DNA of 33,290 nucleotides from an uncultured Peptococcaceae bacterium (GTDB lineage Bacteria; Bacillota; Desulfotomaculia; Desulfotomaculales; Desulfocucumaceae), in contig CATZDY010000025.1 of NCBI GenBank assembly GCA_958417755.1, positions 1 to 33,290 of the forward strand, given 5' to 3'. A program made the position numbers and the translations under genes. Shown here in pieces: positions 7,485 through 14,316 of this stretch; the stretch's first letter is position 1, and every line of letters begins with the position of its first letter. The notes below the pieces were generated by a model. The model did no database searches. It saw only the letters and a program-made list of their open reading frames with translations, and was not told the DNA's origin.

Positions 7485-9128
7485 ATGAATTATATTCTTG
7501 AATATTGGCAATTTATACAAGCCAGGCATGTTGTTGTCTCTAAGAGAGTACAGAAGATATATGCCCGGCTTGTTTCGGATATAGAAAGCCCAAGGGGCGA
7601 CTTTATATTTGACGAGAAACGAGCAAATAGGCCCATAGCTTTTATAGAACAATTTTGCAAGCACTCAAAGGGCGAATGGGCTGGTCAGTCCGTCAAACTT
7701 GAATTGTTCCAAAAGGCGTATATATCAGCCCTGTTCGGCTTTATACATATTGACACAGGGCTACGCAAGTATAAGGAAACCCTGTTCATGGTAGGCCGCA
7801 AAAACGGCAAAAGTACCCTTTTAGCAGGGATTGCGCTATACATGTTAATTGCTGATAATGAACCGGGTGCGGAGGTTTACAGCACTGCCACCAAGAAAGA
7901 CCAGTCCCGGATTATTTTTGATGAAACCCATAATATGGTAAAGCAATCTCCCGAGCTTGGCCGCTTTGTCAAGAAGCGTAAGAACGACCTATACTTTCCT
8001 TTGCGCATGGCAAAGTTTCAGGCGCTAGGCAAGAACAGCGATACCCTGGATGGTCTGAATGCTCACTGCGTGATTATGGACGAATTGCATAGTGTGAAAG
8101 ACCGCAACCTATATGAGGTAATGAAGCAGAGCCAGAGCGCCCGCCGCCAGCCTTTGCTGGTGATGATTACCACAGCAGGGACGGTGCGGGAATGTATCTT
8201 TGACGATATTTACAGCTATGCTTGCGGTATTGTGGATGGAACCTTTACGGATGATACCTTTTTACCTATCATTTACGAACTAGACAGCCGGGAGGAATGG
8301 ACAGCTTCTGATGCATGGCAAAAGGCTAACCCTGGTATTGGCTGCATTAAAAAAGTCAATGACCTGGTGGAAAAGGTGGAGCGGGCCAAGAACAGCCCAA
8401 AGGACCTAAATGGGATTCTAGTGAAGGATTTTAATATCCGAGACACCGTAAGCACTGCATGGCTTTCTTTTGACGATATTAGCAATGAGAGTTGCTTTGA
8501 CATAACTCGGTTCTGGGGAAGCTACGCCATAGGCGGGGCTGACCTAAGCATAACCACTGACTTGACATGTGCGACCCTGCTCATGATGGATAAGACCACC
8601 CAAGAGAGGTTTGTTACTCAAATGTACTGGTTGCCGAGGGCCAGCCTGGATAAGCGTGTGAAAGAAGATAAGATACCCTATGATAAATGGCACGAACAGG
8701 GCCTATTGAGGCTTTGTAACGGCAATTCCATCCACTATGGAGACGTTACAGCGTGGTTTCTAGAAATGGTAAATGGGTATGGTATAACCCCTGCATGGAT
8801 TTATTACGACAGCTACAGCGCTAAGTATTGGGTTGAGGAAATGGAAACCAACGGTTTTCATATGGTTCGTTGTATTCAGGGAGCCAAAACCCTAAGCCTA
8901 CCCATGCAGCAGTTAGGCGCAGACCTACAGGCTAAAAGAGTAAACTACAACAACCATCCTATCTTAAAATGGTGTTTGACGAATACCGGAGTACAGACAG
9001 ACCGTAATGGGAATATCGTTCCCATCAAGAATCAGAGTGCCAAGCAGCGTATAGACGGTACCGCCAGCTTGCTAGACGCTTATGTGGGCCTGTATGAGCA
9101 TTTTAATGAATTTCTAAACGCTTTGTAA
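7485..9128 (+). CDS. Large terminase subunit (TerL, Terminase_1 family)
   Basis: A 547-residue packaging motor. The ATPase domain shows Walker A GRKNGKST (104-111) and Walker B VIMDE (196-200), with TTAG coupling residues near 229-232. The nuclease domain starts at about residue 345, with the metal-binding GGADLSITTDLT (Asp353 and Asp359). It translocates DNA into the prohead through the portal and cuts the concatemer. Length and motif order are normal, and nothing suggests inactivation. The start ATG 7485 follows GAGCAGGGATAAGGC, three bases after terS. Confidence 0.93.
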   Translation: MNYILEYWQFIQARHVVVSKRVQKIYARLVSDIESPRGDFIFDEKRANRPIAFIEQFCKHSKGEWAGQSVKLELFQKAYISALFGFIHIDTGLRKYKETLFMVGRKNGKSTLLAGIALYMLIADNEPGAEVYSTATKKDQSRIIFDETHNMVKQSPELGRFVKKRKNDLYFPLRMAKFQALGKNSDTLDGLNAHCVIMDELHSVKDRNLYEVMKQSQSARRQPLLVMITTAGTVRECIFDDIYSYACGIVDGTFTDDTFLPIIYELDSREEWTASDAWQKANPGIGCIKKVNDLVEKVERAKNSPKDLNGILVKDFNIRDTVSTAWLSFDDISNESCFDITRFWGSYAIGGADLSITTDLTCATLLMMDKTTQERFVTQMYWLPRASLDKRVKEDKIPYDKWHEQGLLRLCNGNSIHYGDVTAWFLEMVNGYGITPAWIYYDSYSAKYWVEEMETNGFHMVRCIQGAKTLSLPMQQLGADLQAKRVNYNNHPILKWCLTNTGVQTDRNGNIVPIKNQSAKQRIDGTASLLDAYVGLYEHFNEFLNAL

Positions 9129-9144
9129 GGAGGGAGGAGGCAGC

Positions 9145-9510
9145 ATGGGAAAACGATTAAAGGACAAGAAAATTACAATCTATAGCTATGTTGAAGTATC
9201 GGAACCAGGTCATATGTTGCAGAAGAAATTAAAACCAATACACCCAGGCAAGCTATGGGCTTATGTCCGGCAGCTATCAGTTACAGAGTTTTATGTAGCA
9301 AGGGCGCAACAGCAACAGGAAAGCATTTTATTTGTGGTGAATTGGAGGCCCGATATAACAACAGAATGTCTGATAGAATACAAGGGCAAATATTACGGCA
9401 TCATTCGCATTGACACATTCGAGGGTTACAAAGGTGACCTACAGCTATACGCGGACGAACCAAAAGGCGGGCATATGCCAAATACCGATAGCATGTTACC
9501 CTATGAATAA
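9145..9510 (+). CDS. Head-tail joining/adaptor protein (Phage_H_T_join family)
   Basis: A 121-residue beta-rich protein with the usual order of SPP1 gp16/HK97 head-closure adaptors: an early RLKDKKITIY strand, LWAYVRQLSVTEFYVARAQQ, FVVNWRPDIT and CLIEYKGKYYGIIRID. It plugs the connector after packaging and offers the surface for tail docking. It starts at ATG 9145 after GGAGGGAGGAGG. It is the last structural gene of this block. The next neck protein of a normal phage, gp10-like, is found only at 15843 in the second block. Confidence 0.75.
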   Translation: MGKRLKDKKITIYSYVEVSEPGHMLQKKLKPIHPGKLWAYVRQLSVTEFYVARAQQQQESILFVVNWRPDITTECLIEYKGKYYGIIRIDTFEGYKGDLQLYADEPKGGHMPNTDSMLPYE

Positions 9511-9591
9511 ATGGGTCAAGCATTGAGAAGTAGGAACCAATCCTCCGTGGAATCTGAAAAAAAGTGACTTAAATTTTAAGCTAAAAAACAT

Positions 9592-9641
9592 TGCTATACT
9601 TACCTATATAGAGTAATAAAGATACACCAAAGGAAAGGAGG
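9592..9641 (+). promoter_or_regulatory. Candidate extended -10 promoter and strong ribosome binding site
   Basis: TGCTATACT (9592-9600) matches an extended -10 (TGn then a 5/6 TATAAT). AAAGGAGG (9634-9641) follows, nine bases before TTG 9651. The frame behind that start reads MNEKVG and stops at 9669. The signals therefore seem left over from a decayed small gene, or serve a leader peptide. This begins the accessory stretch between the adaptor gene and the integrase. Confidence 0.3.
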
Positions 9642-9677
9642 CGTAGGCAATTGAACGAAAAGGTAGGATAGGTTGAA

Positions 9678-9785
9678 ATGATGAAAAGGTCAACATGCCT
9701 CGCATTACTTTTAACTGCAGTATTTGATTGCATCGGCTGGTTGCTACTGGATAGTGTACGAATTGGTACTCAGTGCAGTATCTAG
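9678..9785 (+). CDS. Possible 35-residue hydrophobic peptide
   Basis: From ATG 9678 the frame encodes MMKRSTCLALLLTAVFDCIG and a further 15 residues, a single likely membrane segment with two N-terminal basic residues. It is in the same frame as the interrupted MNEKVG start at 9651, so it may be the rest of one broken small gene. The upstream GGATAGG is a poor ribosome binding site. No family is recognised. It could be non-coding. Confidence 0.2.
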   Translation: MMKRSTCLALLLTAVFDCIGWLLLDSVRIGTQCSI

Positions 9786-9819
9786 GACAACTGTCCTGCT
9801 AGCAGTTACAGGAAGGAAA

Positions 9820-9992
9820 ATGTTGAAAAAGTATGAAGCGCAGGAAAATGCTGGTGCGCTAATTATATCTACTTTCCTCTGGATTTAAAGCCTGAACCTT
9901 TGGACGCGTTCAAAATACGGTGTACAGAACACGGAACCACTCCCACAGCAGAAATAAAAAAATTTATACGCGAATATTGCAAAGATAAATAA
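9820..9992 (+). pseudogene. Frameshifted Arc/MetJ-type ribbon-helix-helix gene
   Basis: From ATG 9820 the first frame reads MLKKYEAQENAGA and soon stops at TAA. The next frame over continues YIYFPLDLKPEPLDAFKIRC and then EIKKFIREYCKDK, ending at TAA 9992. The second piece has the beta strand-helix-helix pattern of small ribbon-helix-helix repressors and antitoxins. One indel between the two parts would restore a protein of about 57 residues. GGAAGG lies just before the ATG. A short intact gene in the second frame is unlikely because that frame lacks a start codon. Confidence 0.45.
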
Positions 9993-10088
9993 TTTTATGC
10001 CTTGAATCACGAAGGTATTTTCTTTTGATTTTATTGTAGGGAAGTCTTTTGATGCAAAAATAAGGCCAGGATATGAAGAGCAAAAATA

Positions 10089-10144
10089 TCAAAATACGCA
10101 AAAATATGCCGTCCCCTGGTTGTTGATATTTTTGCGTATTTTGA
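10089..10144. repeat. 19-bp perfect inverted repeat (strong hairpin)
   Basis: The left arm 10089-10107 is the exact reverse complement of 10126-10144, with an 18-base loop between them. The arms centre on AAAATACGCAAAAATAT and ATATTTTTGCGTATTTT. It lies in non-coding DNA between the two broken ribbon-helix-helix genes. It could be a bidirectional terminator, a structured RNA, or a protein or replication site. The 14-mer CAAAAATATCAAAA at its left edge also occurs at 3211-3224 in the end of the replication gene. Confidence 0.6.
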
Positions 10145-10247
10145 GTGACCATATCATATCTTGAGAAAGTATTCTTTGTGCAGTGAGAGTTTCTTTGACT
10201 TTTGTGTATATGTGATTTATGTGTACCCAAAAGAAAGAAGGTTTGGA

Positions 10248-10498
10248 GTGTTACGGAAAACAGGACCAGATGACCCAAAAGCATCAAGCAATATAAGGAT
10301 GTCAGATGGGGCAATGGAAAAGCTGGATTATTGTGTGGAGGTTTTTGACTTACCAAAGCGGAGGTTATCCTGCAGGGTATTGGCCGTATATATAAGGAAT
10401 TCACAGAAAAAAACCCGAAACAAAAGGAACACTGGCTGTGCCCTCCCACAGAAACGCCAGTATTCCCGTACCAACACAAGCAGAACTGTTCAGGGTAA
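10248..10498 (+). pseudogene. Ribbon-helix-helix DNA-binding protein gene with a one-base deletion
   Basis: From GTG 10248 the frame reads VLRKTGPDDPK, then NIRMSDGAMEKLDYC and VEVFDLPK, the N-terminal part of a ribbon-helix-helix repressor. Near 10360 the sequence AAGCGGAG lacks one G. Restoring it gives AEVILQGIGRIYKEFTEK, NPKQKEHWLCPPTETP and a stop at 10498. The total length is 251 bp, one base short of 84 codons. The open frame continues out of register to 10742, but that tail looks random. Such proteins are common small regulators in Bacillota mobile elements. Its loss may have changed control of the satellite. Confidence 0.6.
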
Positions 10499-10851
10499 CC
10501 CACACTATCTTTTTATGGGACTTCCCACAAGTGGAGACTTGATGAAGGTTTTTATTATGTCTAAATTTACGAAAACGCCATTAGTATTTGATATTCTAGG
10601 GGGAATTAGTGCCAAACAGAAAATTTGGAGTATATCCGGGCGGTGCTTTTATTGCTTCGGAAAAAGTGGGGGATTAGGAAAAATACAAACCTTTTGTCGC
10701 AATGGAGATGTTGCACTTTTAATATATATAGCCCACCAATGATTGTATGAAATGCTATTAGCCTCAATAAGATGACAACTTTGCTACTGGGAAAACATGA
10801 GACGCTAAATACTCATAAGAGAAGCTATTAATATACAGGAGGTGCAGCAGA
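10499..10851. other. Non-coding stretch before the integrase
   Basis: No convincing gene is present. A 22-codon frame from GTG near 10609 reads PNRKFGVYPGGAFIASEKVGD after CTAGGGGGAA, but it is too short to assign. AGGAGG near 10840 is the integrase ribosome binding site. The region is AT-rich and probably holds the integrase promoter, which I could not place with confidence. Confidence 0.3.
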
Positions 10852-12057
10852 ATGGCGAAAAGACGTGCTAACGGTGAAGGTAGCATATTTAGGCGCAAAG
10901 ACGGTTTGTGGGCTGCCCAGTATACAGACAATATAGGCAAAGTTCGTACATTGTACGGCAAGACCCAGCAAATTGTAAAGGATAAGTTAAAAGAAGCGTT
11001 GCGCCTAAATGACAGTGGCATTACGTTGGAGCCGCGCAAAATTTCCTTTTGCGACTGGATAAAGGAATGGTTAGAGGTTTACCACAAGCCTTTTGTAAGA
11101 GGAAGTACATATATAAATAACTGTATACGCTTTGAGAATCATATAGCATCCTATTGGGGCAAGGTTCAATTAAAGAGTATACGGCAGGAAACCCTGCAAA
11201 GGTATTTCAATGAGAAAGCGGAGGAGTTTTCTTCTTCCTCCTGTTTTCAGTTAAAAAATGTTATATCAGGGGCCTTGAAGAAAGCTGTTGAATTAGGCTA
11301 TATTCCCAATAATCCTGCTGTCAATGTAAAGCTCCCGTCTTTAAACTATGCGGAAAAGAGGATTTTTACCATTGAGCAACAAAAAACCTTTGAGCAGATT
11401 GTAGTTAAAGATTTTGAGCAGGACTATAATTCATCCATTTTTCTTTTGATGCTGTATACAGGGCTTAGAATTGGCGAAGCAATAGGTTTGCAGATTGGTG
11501 ATATTGATTTTGAGAACAAAGAAGTATCGGTAAACCGAACTGTGGGCCTTATATCGAAACCTGGTGGTGGCGTAAGGTTTTACGCTCATGCACCAAAAAC
11601 CAGGGCTGGGAAGCGCAAAATCCCATTGTCGAACAAGGTTGCCAGTTTACTAAAGATGCAGATTGACAAGCGGAACGAGCTTGTAACCCTTATGTGCCAG
11701 ATATGGGAACAGAAAGGCCAGACATTGGCGTATGCTGAAGCAGGATATATTTATATGACGAGCTGGGGCAATGTAATAAGCAAAAGCAATCTAGACCACA
11801 AGTTAGATAGATTATTAGGGTTAGCCAATATTTCTCCGCGTGTTACGATGCACGGCTTGCGACATACTTTTGCTACACGTTGGTTAGAGGCAGGGCTAGA
11901 CATTAGGAGCCTTGCCGAGATATTAGGGCATAATGATGTTAAAATGACTCTTAATATTTATACGCATGCTTTACCAGAGCAGAAACGAAAAAATATGGAT
12001 GCTATAGCGGGATTGTTTGAGAAAGCAGCAGAGATGAAGAATAGGGCAGATTTATAA
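10852..12057 (+). CDS. int: Tyrosine-type site-specific integrase
   Basis: A 401-residue tyrosine recombinase. Residues 1-55 form an arm-binding domain (GEGSIFRRKDGLWAAQYT), 60-165 a SAM-like core-binding domain and 175-390 the catalytic domain. The catalytic set is complete: Arg206 (TGLRIGE), Lys249, His334-x-x-Arg337 (HGLRH), His360 (LGHNDV) and Tyr370 (NIYTHA). It integrates and excises DNA between att sites, usually with an excisionase such as the protein at 640. It starts at ATG 10852 after AGGAGGTGCAGCAGA. Its stop lies 13 bp before the right att repeat, the usual int-att arrangement. It is the only recombinase in the window. Confidence 0.93.
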   Translation: MAKRRANGEGSIFRRKDGLWAAQYTDNIGKVRTLYGKTQQIVKDKLKEALRLNDSGITLEPRKISFCDWIKEWLEVYHKPFVRGSTYINNCIRFENHIASYWGKVQLKSIRQETLQRYFNEKAEEFSSSSCFQLKNVISGALKKAVELGYIPNNPAVNVKLPSLNYAEKRIFTIEQQKTFEQIVVKDFEQDYNSSIFLLMLYTGLRIGEAIGLQIGDIDFENKEVSVNRTVGLISKPGGGVRFYAHAPKTRAGKRKIPLSNKVASLLKMQIDKRNELVTLMCQIWEQKGQTLAYAEAGYIYMTSWGNVISKSNLDHKLDRLLGLANISPRVTMHGLRHTFATRWLEAGLDIRSLAEILGHNDVKMTLNIYTHALPEQKRKNMDAIAGLFEKAAEMKNRADL

Positions 12058-12070
12058 TAAAAATTCTAAC

Positions 12071-12092
12071 TACTGTAGTAATTACTGTAGTA
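12071..12092 (+). repeat. Right attachment-site repeat (attR-like)
   Basis: Partner of 571-592, directly behind the integrase gene. This copy contains the perfect 10-bp palindrome AGTAATTACT and the direct repeats ACTGTAGTA spaced 12 bases apart. Recombination between the two copies would release an 11,500-bp circle. The two mismatches are compatible with crossover within the shared ATTACTGTAGTA core. Confidence 0.65.
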
Positions 12093-12579
12093 GGCTTCTA
12101 ATGAAGAGAGTAAGGTCTGAAAAATGGCCATATTGCTAGGTTTTTGTTGAAAGATATTCTTTGGTAACATTCTTACCAAGCAGCTGAACGTGTGGATCAC
12201 TCTAGGGTCTATCCAATTCATTGCCCTGGATATTTGGAAAAAGGGAGCTAATGATATACTCTGGCTGACTTTCACCAAGGTTTTTAGAAATCATTGACCT
12301 TGATTTGATAGCGGTGAGGATTTGACTAGCATAGTCTTTGAAGTGGAAAGTTGCTTGATTGAAGGGAGTAGAAGAGGGAATAAACAGGCAGATAGTATAA
12401 GACCAACTTGGCTTACAGGTAATCAGGTGGGCAATATTTTATTGATGTGGAAAATAGCAATCAACAAGTTGATGATGCAAAAACGAAAATGCAATGCAAA
12501 AACAGTCCCAAAGTCTTAGCGTCCGCAAAGAAAAGGATGATAAGGCTTTATTTTTTAGGCTGAATTTGGAGGGATATCT
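12093..12579. other. Gene-free junction between the satellite and the tail block
   Basis: No intact gene is supported here. On the minus strand one frame is long but holds nonsense codons. It includes HFKDYASQILTAIKS, ESQPEYIISSLFPNIQ and KNVTKEYLSTKT, and reaches the att repeat. That frame is in phase with the open minus frame left of 571, so both flanks may once have been one region. On the plus strand 12424-12558 shows pieces such as GGQYFIDVENSNQQVDD and KDDKALFFRLNLEGY in two frames. The 65-codon plus frame at 12322 lacks a ribosome binding site. Confidence 0.35.
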
Positions 12580-12708
12580 TTGGATAAAGAAATGCAGGGA
12601 TTGTTGCAAGCAATGGAAGCCAAAAGGAACGAAGCGGAAAAAGCAGCCAATGCATGGGAGGACCTGAGGATGGAATTTGACATTGGCAGTGGCCTAGTGA
12701 GGGATTAA
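12580..12708 (+). CDS. Small helical protein preceding the first receptor-binding gene
   Basis: A 42-residue protein from TTG 12580, six bases after GGAGGGA (12568-12574). It reads DKEMQGLLQAMEAKRNEAEK and ends EFDIGSGLVRD. The first half is a charged helix, possibly a coiled coil. It ends 1 bp before the BppU-like gene, so translation is probably coupled. Its last 20 codons recur before the second BppU-like gene at 14254-14315, as part of the tandem duplication. No known family is recognised. Confidence 0.55.
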   Translation: MDKEMQGLLQAMEAKRNEAEKAANAWEDLRMEFDIGSGLVRD

Positions 12709-12709
12709 T

Positions 12710-13978
12710 ATGGCAGAATATACCATAAATTTGCAGCTTGGTATAAACAATGACATTGATACGCTGATTCGTTCAAAACAGTTGGATGCTGGGAGTCGTT
12801 TCCTCAACATTCAGCTGCTTGACGATGCTGCTCCATTGAACTTGACCAGACATACCGCCAGGTTTAACGCCTTGACGCCGGATGGCAGGTATATCTGGAA
12901 TGATGCTACCCTGTTGGATGCTGTGAATGGTGTTATTCAGGTGGAATTGACAAATCAGACCCTATTAGAATCCGGAACATTGGTGGCTGATATATCCATT
13001 TATGACTATAGACAAAGGCAAATTCTTACGACTCGCACCTTTGAGGTGGATATACAAGCAACGGTACGGAATGATGATGCGGTGATGGCCAGCAATGAGT
13101 ACAATGCGGTGCAAGTGCTCTTTCAAGATGTGCGGGAATTGCGAGATACCATCAATGAAACCCATACCAACATAGGCGACAAAAACAGCCCCAGTGGGAC
13201 TGCCACGGTATTTGGTTGGTTGAAAAGGTATTATGATTACATGACTACCCACAGTGCGGAAAGTGCTATTGCTTTGGTCAATAGTTTGTTTGGTACACCT
13301 AACCCTACAATTGCGGGAACTGACACAGTGTTTAATTATTTGCGAATGTTTTATGAGAAAAATCTGCTGGTGTACATTCCCAGTAGTGAAAAAAAGTATT
13401 CTGCTGATGTTATTTCTTTTACCAGGGATACGGTAGGAGATAGTAAATATTATGTGGCTGGCGCATGTCTAGGGGTATTTACACCTGCTTATGATGGGCA
13501 TGTTGAATTGGGGCTTAGAATATCCGCGAATTATCCCGATACTTATACAGATGAAGCTAACCCTGAGCTCATTAAACCCTCAGCATTGTTTGTATCGTGT
13601 AAAGGCACAAAAATAGGGCCAAGGTTAGACTCGACAGGGTATAATACTTCATATGCGCAACAAAAGAGTTTATTTAAAATTAGTGATATTACACAAGGCC
13701 CTATTTATTCTAAATATTTATTTTCAGAGCCAAATTTATTAAGGTTTAAAGATTCTGATATATTAGAAAATTTTTTTGGAGTTGCAGAAAAAGAAGTATT
13801 AGGTTCAATATCAAATACTGAAGATAAACAAGTAAAGTATAAACTAAGGGTAGAAAAAAATATACCTGTATGCTTTATATGTTATTTAGATTTTAGTAAT
13901 TTAATAGAGACTTCGATTACAATTGATGAATTTTATATTGGATACGAATTAGGCCCCATAGTTGAAAGTTATCTATAA
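12710..13978 (+). CDS. BppU-family baseplate/receptor-binding protein, copy 1
   Basis: A 422-residue protein. Residues 1-130 match the BppU N-terminal domain (DUF2479): INLQLGINNDIDTLIRSKQL, TARFNALTPDGRYIWNDATLL and LVADISIYDYRQRQILTTRTF. This domain anchors receptor-binding proteins to the baseplate. Residues 135-215 hold two related linker motifs (SGTATVFGWLKRYYDYM and GTDTVFNYLRMFYE). Residues 216-422 form a distinct beta-rich C-terminal domain ending EFYIGYELGPIVESYL, encoded by clearly more AT-rich DNA and likely to contact the host surface. The start ATG 12710 follows AGTGAGGG. In other siphophages this gene follows the tail-associated protein gene; here it precedes the neck genes. Confidence 0.75.
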   Translation: MAEYTINLQLGINNDIDTLIRSKQLDAGSRFLNIQLLDDAAPLNLTRHTARFNALTPDGRYIWNDATLLDAVNGVIQVELTNQTLLESGTLVADISIYDYRQRQILTTRTFEVDIQATVRNDDAVMASNEYNAVQVLFQDVRELRDTINETHTNIGDKNSPSGTATVFGWLKRYYDYMTTHSAESAIALVNSLFGTPNPTIAGTDTVFNYLRMFYEKNLLVYIPSSEKKYSADVISFTRDTVGDSKYYVAGACLGVFTPAYDGHVELGLRISANYPDTYTDEANPELIKPSALFVSCKGTKIGPRLDSTGYNTSYAQQKSLFKISDITQGPIYSKYLFSEPNLLRFKDSDILENFFGVAEKEVLGSISNTEDKQVKYKLRVEKNIPVCFICYLDFSNLIETSITIDEFYIGYELGPIVESYL

Positions 13979-13994
13979 AAGGACGAAATGAAAA

Positions 13995-14249
13995 ATGTTA
14001 GGATATGCCTATAGAGATAAAAATACTATTTTACTTGTGACAAGAGATAAAAAAACAGCGCAACAATATGCCAAAGAGCAAATTGTTGCGCTGGATTGCG
14101 ACTATTCCGGTATTGGGGGAAAACTATTTGACTATGCTGGGGGAAAGATATACTGGGGAGGCAATGAGAAAAACGGCAAGGCCTTGGTGGAATGTGACCC
14201 TGCAATAGCATTGGAAATCAAAAAATCTCTTGAGAAAATCGCAATCTAA
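13995..14249 (+). CDS. Small protein paired with the receptor-binding gene
   Basis: An 84-residue protein starting LGYAYRDKNTILLVTRDKK and containing KLFDYAGGKIYWGGNEKNGK. It is alpha/beta in character, without a signal peptide or membrane segment. The start ATG 13995 has AAAGGAC upstream at a slightly long distance. It lies 16 bp after BppU copy 1 and a decayed copy follows BppU copy 2, so it travels with that gene as a unit. A chaperone or small baseplate accessory role is conceivable, but no family is recognised. Confidence 0.6.
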   Translation: MLGYAYRDKNTILLVTRDKKTAQQYAKEQIVALDCDYSGIGGKLFDYAGGKIYWGGNEKNGKALVECDPAIALEIKKSLEKIAI

Positions 14250-14253
14250 AATG

Positions 14254-14315
14254 ATGCATGGGAGGAGGAGCTGAGGATGGAATTTGACATTGGCAGTGGC
14301 CTAGTGAGGGATTAA
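14254..14315 (+). pseudogene. Truncated second copy of the 42-residue gene
   Basis: The sequence corresponds to the last 20 codons of the gene at 12580, with one inserted codon (AWEEELRMEFDIG against AWEDLRMEFDIG). The 5' half is missing, so only a dozen residues could be made from the internal ATG at 14277. It marks the left end of the second duplication unit. It still supplies the sequence just upstream of BppU copy 2. Confidence 0.7.
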
Positions 14316-14316
14316 T

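Larger units (their letters stand above)
571..12092 (+). mobile_element. Putative capsid-forming satellite (cf-PICI-like element), 11.5 kb
   Basis: The limits are a 22-bp imperfect direct repeat at 571-592 and 12071-12092, offset by exactly 11,500 bp. Between the repeats lie an AlpA/Xis-like gene, a prim-pol/DUF3987 replication gene, portal, protease, capsid, connector, HNH, TerS, TerL, head-tail joining protein and a tyrosine integrase. No tail, holin or endolysin gene is inside. That set matches the capsid-forming class of phage-inducible chromosomal islands, which package themselves and borrow helper tails. The integrase lies at the right end, co-directional with the rest, which differs from islands that place int at the left end. 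The alternative is a rearranged single prophage with its integrase in mid-genome. The boundary repeat, size and gene content favour the satellite reading. Confidence 0.65.

Noticed and set aside
9964..10503. 179-codon minus-strand open frame
   Set aside because: It lies antisense to the ribbon-helix-helix remnants, has no ribosome binding site and shows no family-like motifs.
10161..10742. 193-codon plus-strand open frame as one intact protein
   Set aside because: Only its middle (10248 to about 10360) looks coding; the remainder of the true gene lies in the next frame, and both ends of the open frame look random.
12066..12278. 70-codon minus-strand open frame over the right att repeat
   Set aside because: No ribosome binding site and no recognisable motif; a different minus frame in the same place looks more protein-like although it is broken.
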